DNA of 64,000 nt from Bombardia bombarda (taxonomy: Eukaryota > Ascomycota > Sordariomycetes > Sordariales > Lasiosphaeriaceae). The notes beneath the pieces were generated by a model that made no database searches, had not been told where the DNA came from, and saw only the letters and a program-made list of their open reading frames with translations. The position numbers and the translations under genes were made by a program. This document shows, in pieces, positions 56,806-64,000 of this stretch. Position 1 is the first letter of the stretch; each line of letters starts with the position of its first letter. The DNA lies in assembly GCA_030512295.1 (NCBI GenBank), contig JAULSR010000010.1, positions 434,001 through 498,000 on the forward strand. The letters run 5' to 3'.

Positions 56806-59800
56806 ATGGTGCAGCCAGGCGGTGACGGCCTCGACACGCCGCGCACCAATGTGGGCGACGCGACATACCTCAGCCGGCAGCCCGACTTCGACATTTCTCA
56901 GGAGCTCTCCTTCCAGTCGCCCTCCAAAGACGCAAATCTCGTCCAGCAGCTGCGCCATGGCGGACGCCCAACCCTAAAGACCCCGCGGGGCAACAACCGC
57001 GCCCCCTTTACCGACCGACGAAACCTCCCGGCCAGCCTGGGCGGCGGCGAGTTCACCCCCCTGCTCAAGTCCGCCACCAGGAACAGCGTCATGCGCAATG
57101 GCGTCCGCGGCAAGGAGAACGGCGTGCTTGCGACCCCCGCCTTTCTCGCCAATATCGACGAGGACATGACCCCATTGCCCGCCGGCGAGTCCAGCATCTA
57201 CGGCGGCTCCCGCAACACGTCTACTTACATGGACAACACCCACATACCTGAGGCGGATGACAGTAGTGTTGCATCCACTCCCATGGTCATGCGGCGCCGT
57301 CCAGACGGCAAGGGGCCCCTCGAGGACGGCAACCAGCTCTCCCTGCGCGAGCAGGAGAACGTCATCGACAGAATTGAGAAAGAGAACTTTGGGCTGAAGC
57401 TCAAGATTCATTTCCTCGAAGAGGCGCTGCGTAAGGCCGGCCCTGGATTCAGCGAGGCTGCCCTCAAGGAGAACACGGAGCTCAAGATCGACAAGGTCAC
57501 TATGTATGAAGAACTACAGCGATACAAGAAACATCTTACCTCGGCCGAAAAAGACCTCGAGAGCTACAGGCAGCAGATCCTCGAGATGCAGGAGAAGGCC
57601 AAGCGCAAGTTTGCCGACGAGAGCCAAAAGATCGAGATGGAGCGCCTGCGACAAGCCCTCGAGGATAAAGAGGCAGATATAGAGCATTTGCAGCGGCAGA
57701 TCGAGGATGGTCAGGACGATAACGAAAAGATGGAGAGGCTGCAAGACGACATCGGCGATCTCGAGGCGGATATTCGACAAAAGGACCTGCTTATCAACGA
57801 GCATGAGGACAAGCTTGAAGAAATGAAGGAGAAGGCGGCCGAGGCCGAAGAGCAACTAAAGGATATGCAACGGCGTGTCGTGGAGCTGGAGGAACGCGCA
57901 CAGTCGAGTGGTCGCCTTGAAGAGGCCAAGGAGACGATCCAAGAGCTGGAGGACAAGGTACGGCGGCTGGAGCAACAAGCCGACGATATGAAGTCCAAGC
58001 TTCAAAATGCCGTGGCAGAGAAAGATCGCGCCGAGGCAGATCTTGAGGAGCTGCAGGAAGAGCTGGCCGACAAGTCTATGGTTACCAAGGGGCTCTCGCG
58101 TCAGGTCGAGGAGAAGATCTCCCGTCTTCAAACCGAACTAGAAACGACCAAGCTGGACTATTCGTCCTTGGAACAGCAGCATACAACCCAGCAACAGGAG
58201 ATTGACAGCATTAGATTCAAACTCAAGGAGGCGCATCAAGAGCATGACGATTCTGAACGCGTTCGTCACTCTTTGGAAATGAAGTTGGAAGAGGCACAGT
58301 CTGAACTGGATTCAATGGCCGATGCCAAGTCGCTCCTCCAGACGCGTCATGATGCATTGACGAACGAGTCTTCCTCTTTGCAGCGTGAAGTCAACAGCCT
58401 GCGGCAATCTGCTGCAGAGCTAGAGGACAGTTTAGAACAAGAACGGCAACAGTCCCTAAAGATTGAGCGAGAGCTCCGCTCACAATATCAAGCTGAGATC
58501 GATCGTCTCAATGATGAAATATCGGACCTCCAGGCAGAATGCCGGGAAAAGGACAACCTCTACGACAATGATAGCGAAAAATGGGAGACCGAACGCAACA
58601 ATCTTGAATCAGAACGAGATCGTGCCGAGGAGCGCGCTGCCGGACTTCAAAGGACGATTGATAAGTTGCGCGATGTCGAGGGTGCCTTGTCAGACAAAGA
58701 GACGAGGTTACAGCAGGCTCTTCAGAGCGAGGCAGAGCGTCATAAGAGCGAAGAGGCAGTCTTGAATCGCCAGATTGACGAACTTCATCAGAACCTGGAC
58801 TCTCGGCAGGCGATGTTGGAAGATCTGCGCAATGAGCTATCTGCTGTTAGAGATCAGCTTCGCCAGTCTCAGCTCGACTGCCAATCGCAAAGCCAAAAGG
58901 TGGAGGCGCTGGAGGACGAGGTTGAGGTTCTGCAGGCCACCTTTGACGAGGAATCAGAAAGGGCCCGCGTAGAACAAGAGCGTACACGACAAGAATGCGA
59001 CAGCTTGAAGCAGCAACTTGCCTCCCTTCAGGCCATTACAGAGTCTGTGCGCACCTCGACGTCTGCATCCCAGGAATCTGCCAAGCAGACAAGCGAGAAC
59101 CTTGCCCGCCTCAAATTTCAACTTGCGGACTCGACAGAGAACCTTGCGAGGGCTACTAGGGAGCGACAGGCGTTGCAAGAGCGATTTTCCAAGCTTGACG
59201 ATGAATTACAATCCGTCCAGGCTTTCTTGGCAGAAACGAAGGCCGAACGGGATGAGCTTGAGGAAGAGCTTCACCGAGTCCAGGCACAGGACAATGATAC
59301 CTTCAGAATGGACAGGGAAAAGCTCGACTTGCGCGCTGCTAAGACAAGATTGGACGGTGAACTGCGCAGGCTGAAGGAAGAGAATAGTGTGTTAGTTGAG
59401 CAACGGCGGGAAGTGGAGCAATCGCTTGAAAGCGAGATCGAAAAAGCTGCTGCAGAAGAGGATCGCCTCAACCAAGAAATCCTGCAGCTCCATGCAAAAC
59501 TCAGACAGTCGTCGCAGCCATCGGATCATCAAGAGCTTTCCAATGCTCGTCGAACTATCCGTGAGCTGGAGCGCCGTGTTGAGGATTACGAAACTCGACA
59601 AGCCACTCTCCAGTTCACCACTACCCAAGGCTTTGAAGGGAACAGCGAACTCTCAGTATTACACCGTGATCTTTCCGCCGCAAGGAAAAAGGAAGTCGAG
59701 CTACTCCAGCATGATGCTACGCAGAGAGATACCATTAAGTCGCTAAAACGGCAGATCGCCGACCTGGAGCGTAAGGCCCACGAGGCCGAGCTGGATCGCC

Positions 59801-61259
59801 TAGCGTTGTCTCCATCATCGCACGCGGGCTCTGCGCAAAAGGCCGAAATCTCAGAACTCCGCCATCAGCTGTCCGCCGCGCACAAGTCTGTCAACGAGAT
59901 GAAAAAGTCGCTCCGCGAGGCCGAGCGCAAAGCTACAGCCACCGCACGTGAGCTTCAAGACCGCCTCGACGAGATTGAGGACCAGAAGTTTGGGCTCGAG
60001 CAGGCCCTTGACGACGCGCAGATCGCCGCCGAGGATGCGGCAGCGGCACATGAGGAAACACTACTAAAGTACAAACAAAAGATTGAGAAGTACAGGCGCG
60101 AGCGCGACGAGCTCGCCGCCGCCGCCCGCGAGCAGCAGCAGAGCAACAACAATACCAACCATAGCGGTATCACCGAGATGTCGCTGGAGGAGCGCCGGGA
60201 TCTTCACAGCATGCTGCGCGAGTCGCAAATCACAAGCGACAAGCTAGACCGCCAGGTGCGCGAGCAGCGCGAGGCGCTGGACGAACTCATGGTGGTAGAG
60301 ATGGCGCTGCGCAAGAAGCTCGATCGCGCACGCAGTGAGAGGGCCGCGTACCGTGCCGGCGCGGAGAAGCTTCAAAAGGATGTCAAGGCGCTCAAGGTCG
60401 AGAAGGACAAGGCCCTGGCTGAAGCGGCCAAGGCCAAGGCGAACGAGGAGCGCGCCTTGGTGCTTGCGCCACGCGGGGGGGTGGTCGTTGCGGCTGCGAA
60501 TGTCACGACGAGTCTGCACAATGGGCTGGTGGATACGGACGCCATCATTCGCGCGTCTGAGGCGGCCGAGAGGAGGCACGAGAAGGAGATTCGGGGCATG
60601 GTGATGCAGATGGAGTGGCTCAAGGCGTGTTGGGATCGTGAGGCTAAGTTGAGGAGCGATGCGGCATTTGCGAAGAAGTATCTGTTGCTGGAGGTGCAGA
60701 TACGAGATGCATGGTATGTTCCTTCTTCTCTTGGCTTACCCCTATCTTTCTATCCCTTTTCACATCATGCACAAGTAAGGATCATATAACTAACCAGCCC
60801 TTTTTCACCCATCACAGCAACAAAGCTGATCTGGCAATCATCAACCGCATCCGCGCCCAGCTCAACTCATCCGGCCGTTCGGCCCTCGGCCAGCTAAGCT
60901 CCGTCCGCGGATCTTCATCCTCCCAGCGGAAACAACAACAAATACAACAGATACAGCAAAAGAGACCAGCAGCAGCAACCTCAGCCAACCTAAAGCACGT
61001 CCTCACCGCCGTGCGTTTCGTCGTGCGCATGCAGATTGGCGCGCGCACCTGGGCCAAGCACGAAAAGGTCCGCCAGCGCCTTGCCGACTGCGTCGAGGAG
61101 ATGGAGCGGGAGGAGCGCATAAAGAAGATGCGGGATCAGTGGCGCGCGCAGGTTGGGGGCGGTGGTGGGCGTGGTCATGGTCATCACGGGAATGGGAACG
61201 GTACCACCGCGAAAAGGGGGCTGATTATGGGCGGGAGGGATGAGGGGGCTGCTGCGTGA
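56806..61259 (+). CDS. apsB: CM1 (centrosomin motif 1) microtubule-organising coiled-coil protein, ApsB/Mto1-like, 1449 aa
   Basis: Proteins with a CM1 motif bind and activate gamma-tubulin complexes at spindle pole bodies, septa and cytoplasmic organising centres. In Aspergillus ApsB also affects nuclear positioning. Two exons: 56806-60713 and 60818-61259. Intron 60714-60817 starts GTATGT and ends ATCACAG; the join reads QIRDA|C|NKADLAIINRIRAQL. Residues 1-170 are disordered, with PTLKTPRGNNRAPFTDRRN and a KENG motif. CM1 lies at about 180-245: LREQENVIDRIEKENFGLKL followed by KIHFLEEALRKAGPGFSEAA. Residues 215-1210 are nearly continuous coiled coil. The C-terminus has a globular-looking block (ANLKHVLTAVRFVVRMQIGA) that could be the organising-centre targeting domain, then a Gly/His-rich tail. 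It could alternatively be named Pcp1-like; CM1 followed by a C-terminal targeting block is shared by both. Confidence 0.85.
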
Positions 61260-62625
61260 TAAGGTTTCCTCGCTCGGTTTCTTCTTCCTCCTTGGTCTTG
61301 ATGGTTGTTGTTCTTTATGCAGGGCGGGCGGGTAGCTTGATTTTTGTATTTGTGTTGGCGTATTTCTGTGGCTGCAAATGGGGATGAAGATGAGATAGGA
61401 TAGGATGGGATGGGATTAAGTGGCGCGCCTTTTCCTTTTTTCGTTCTTGTTTTACTGGCTTGGCTGGTTGGTGTTTGTTGTCTTTGTTTACATTGGATGG
61501 ATTATGTCATATACATAGGGGCATGGCTTGGCATGCTTTTTTCTGGTATCATCCATTTCTGATGGGCGAGCGGGCGTGGGATTATTATAGGCTGTCTGGG
61601 CTTGGTGTTCGTTCCATGGGCTGGCTGGGGCTGGGGCCGAGAATGTCTGGATAATACGATACGTAGATGAATGCCCTGGCTGCTGCTTGGTTGCGGAAAT
61701 GGTTAATCAATCACCTTGCATTACGAGAATTTTTCTTTTGCATCCATCTCATCCTGGTTCTTGTTTCTCAACTACCACCCCAGGCATCAGTGGATCGGTA
61801 ATGGTGTTTGGTATTCTTACTGGCATTATCAGTCGGTCTTGGTATGTCGACTTTCTAACTTTGGTACTGTAGTTGTTATTGCGTGGTGGTGGTGATAGAT
61901 TTCCTCTCCAGCTCGATAAAATGACTGACAAGGGGAAGGACAAGTCAAACAAGAGAACGACAGGTACAAACAAGCAGGAGTATATATATTAACGAACGTG
62001 ATTCTTTTTTTCTGCATTCGGTCACTCATGACAAAAAATTCTCCAACGTCTTCCTGCTCTCCGTTCTTGTAACCCTCCTCTTTTCTGCCCCTCCCACGCA
62101 CCATCTGATAACCGACATCTCCCACACATACATTTTGCACCACATCCTTCACTTCAGACCTCGAGCGTGATCCATTTTTTTGTTTCTCAAATTTTCGCCT
62201 CCAAATGAGATAACACGACATGACAAGCGCACCCGCGTTGCGTGATACTTGCTAAATAGAACACAACAAAACTCGCTCCAAGAGCTCACACACACATACA
62301 ATAAAAACAAAGCTTATCCGCCCAAATCCATACCAATGTCTGTTCCTCTCTCATCTCTCTCTCCCCCTCTCTGCTTCTCTTTTTTCCCTCCTCCTACAAA
62401 AACCATGAATATTTTGCGTCCCACCTCCTTCCGCGCATACGTCGCGCGATGTGATTGATCCAGTCATTGATTCATCATTAGGTATCCTTGTATACAAAAG
62501 ATGGAGAAACTAACATTCCGCTCGTGAATATCTCTGATTGTGTGTGTGCCTGCCTTTCGGCCCATGTTTACCGAAAGAAAAAAAGAGAAAGACAGAGAGA
62601 GACAGAGACAGAATACCTTTTTTAT
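61260..62625. other. Convergent intergenic region
   Basis: Between the 3' ends of the CM1-domain gene (+) and the metacaspase gene (-). There are G/T-rich patches at 61380-61460 and a purine GAGACAGA run at 62588-62611 just beyond the metacaspase stop. No gene is seen. Confidence 0.5.
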
Positions 62626-64000
62626 TTACATCACGAACAAAACGTTCGTGTCTGTTTCTGGTTAGTCCGGGCATGCCTTGAATGTTGTTACAAGATAGGC
62701 CTCACCAAGAGGATGACTACAAGAGAGCTGCGGCTTCTGGGTATAACGGGTCTGTAGCTCGTCACGGATGCTGTTGAGCAGCTGGACATAGCTCTGCTGA
62801 GGGTTCTTCTTCAGCGCAGTAATGAAGGCCCACGACATAGCGCCGGTAGCTTGCGATGCAATAGTAGCGTCGGCACTAAAAGACGTTCAGTTAGCCAGCT
62901 ATTCCCAAACGGTGATCGAGGACGATAGGGGTGTCTCGGTCCACAACTCTGTCAGTCTGTACACTCCAGTTGTTCCAACGTAACCCGGCGCCCTAGAAAC
63001 AAAGTCGCAGCCATATCATTGACTGTACTTTGATCTAGAGCGTAGAGTTCGAGAACCAGCTAAATACAATAACTTTAAACACATCCTTTTCATCCAAGCC
63101 AAACTCCCCAAAAACAATCCCGCAAGCTATGTTTAATATGCATAGGTGCGCAAATAGGTGCAGTGACGTTGTTTGTTTGCCCCCGGAAAGCCATGACCGG
63201 CCAAAGAAAACAAAAAGAATAGAGCGTCATCATATCATGGGCAGGTGACGGTGATGAAAGGGTAAGAATAAGGGTATATGGAAGGGTATACGAACGAGGT
63301 CTGATCATCCTTGCTTCCAGAAAACATAATAACGTCGGCGGGCGAGGTCTTAGTCGCCATAGCCCTGGCGTGAGCATCATCACCGCCAGCAGCCTTCTTG
63401 AAAAAGCCCATAATGTTGCTCGCCACACCGGTAAGATCGCCTTGGCTGTAGGCGGAAATGACGCCAAGAAGGCCTTGTCCAGCCTCTTTTGCGAGATTGG
63501 GCTCCTTGAGGATGCCCTGGGTAGAATAGATGTAGGGAAGATCGAGGGCGGTTCCAGAATGGCACGAATCAAAGATTGCTGTCAAGCGTACGCCTGATTG
63601 CAAGGGTCGCACCATGATTCTGTGCATCTCGTCGTCTGTGATATGGCCGACTTGGCGAAAGTCGACAGGGTAAATGACCTCATCAAATCCATCTTCTTCA
63701 TCTCCGTCCAGATCCTTGGTTTGACCGCCGTGGCCTATGCAGTCTCAGGTCAGAATCATAATTGGTAGACATAGAAGAGATTAAAGACTCACCGGAATAA
63801 TGGAAGAAGAGCGAATCATCCGGGCGCGCATCCTTGACTAGCCAGTGCATGGCTCTCAGAATGTTCTGCTTGGTGGGCTGGCTCATGGGGTTTTGTTGGT
63901 CGTCGGTGAGTATGACCATATCCTCGCGCTTATAGCCAAAGTTCTCAACGAGGTAGCCAGACATGTTCCTGACGTCGTTGATGCATCCTCTGAGTTGGCC
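62626..64000 (-). CDS. MCA1: Metacaspase, C-terminal 280 residues (gene continues past the window edge)
   Basis: Cysteine protease of the caspase fold, cleaving after Lys or Arg, usually calcium-dependent; linked to protein quality control and stress death in fungi. Visible exons: 64000-63793 (partial), 63734-63296, 62875-62706 and 62651-62626. The frame enters at the edge with GQLRGCINDVRN. Key motifs are KREDMVILTDDQQNPMSQPT, catalytic His in HYSGHGGQT (codon near 63731, split from its Gly by an intron), and catalytic Cys in AIFDSCHSGT (codon 63564-63562). SKDDQTSADATIASQATGAM is built across the third intron. The last 26-nt exon gives PLDTNVLFVM. The p20- and p10-like parts are complete from the edge on; the Pro/Gln/Gly-rich prodomain typical of type I metacaspases must lie outside. 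The 420-nt intron 63295-62876 is unusually long here and has a GTTCGT donor. Confidence 0.92.

Overview
The window is nuclear DNA of a filamentous ascomycete (Pezizomycotina, most likely Sordariomycetes). Genes carry short introns, mostly 50-100 nt, with GT...AG ends and a CTAAC- or CTGAC-like branch point. The gene set is typical of such a fungus: a C6 zinc-cluster regulator, ATG9, augmin, an ApsB/Mto1-type CM1 protein, NatC, mitoferrin and a metacaspase. I see no transposon, rRNA, tRNA, CRISPR array or prokaryote-style operon. All exon coordinates were read by eye from splice signals, reading frame and remembered family conservation. No transcript or database search was available.

Layout. 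1-9 kb: an uncharacterised 697-aa protein (+), a 109-aa single-pass membrane protein (+) and a C6 transcription factor (-). 10.7-20.4 kb: exportin-5/Msn5 (-), DPH7 (-), a DUF1917/Bles03-like protein (+) and the NatC catalytic subunit NAA30 (-). 21.5-28.4 kb: PDAT/Lro1 (+), the Arp2/3 regulator Ldb17/Dip1 (+) and mitochondrial ribosomal protein uS17m (+). 29.2-42.3 kb: an MIT-AAA ATPase of the Sap1/Yta6 class (-), COG6 (-), ATG9 (+) and mitoferrin (+). 42.3-51.3 kb is gene-poor, with one 67-aa SMP-like gene (+) at 47.6 kb. 51.3-64 kb: VAC14 (+), HAUS1 (-), an ApsB/Mto1-like CM1 protein (+) and a metacaspase (-) whose 5' part runs off the right edge.

How the genes work together. Most are unlinked housekeeping genes, but several divergent pairs share an upstream region and plausibly a function. 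HAUS1 and the CM1 protein both act in gamma-tubulin-dependent microtubule nucleation. COG6 and ATG9 both act in Golgi/endosomal membrane traffic that feeds autophagy. DPH7 (eEF2 diphthamide) lies opposite a protein with a predicted eIF4E-like fold. Membrane and lipid biology recurs (PDAT, ATG9, COG6, VAC14), but nothing here looks like a biosynthetic cluster or a defence island. The most noteworthy items are a GC-AG intron in the exportin gene, a 57-nt frame-neutral intron in VAC14, a 10+10-bp inverted repeat in the NAA30/LRO1 promoter region, a recurrent intergenic TACCTTAAGGTA-type word, and the 9-kb gene-poor stretch with its single tiny gene.
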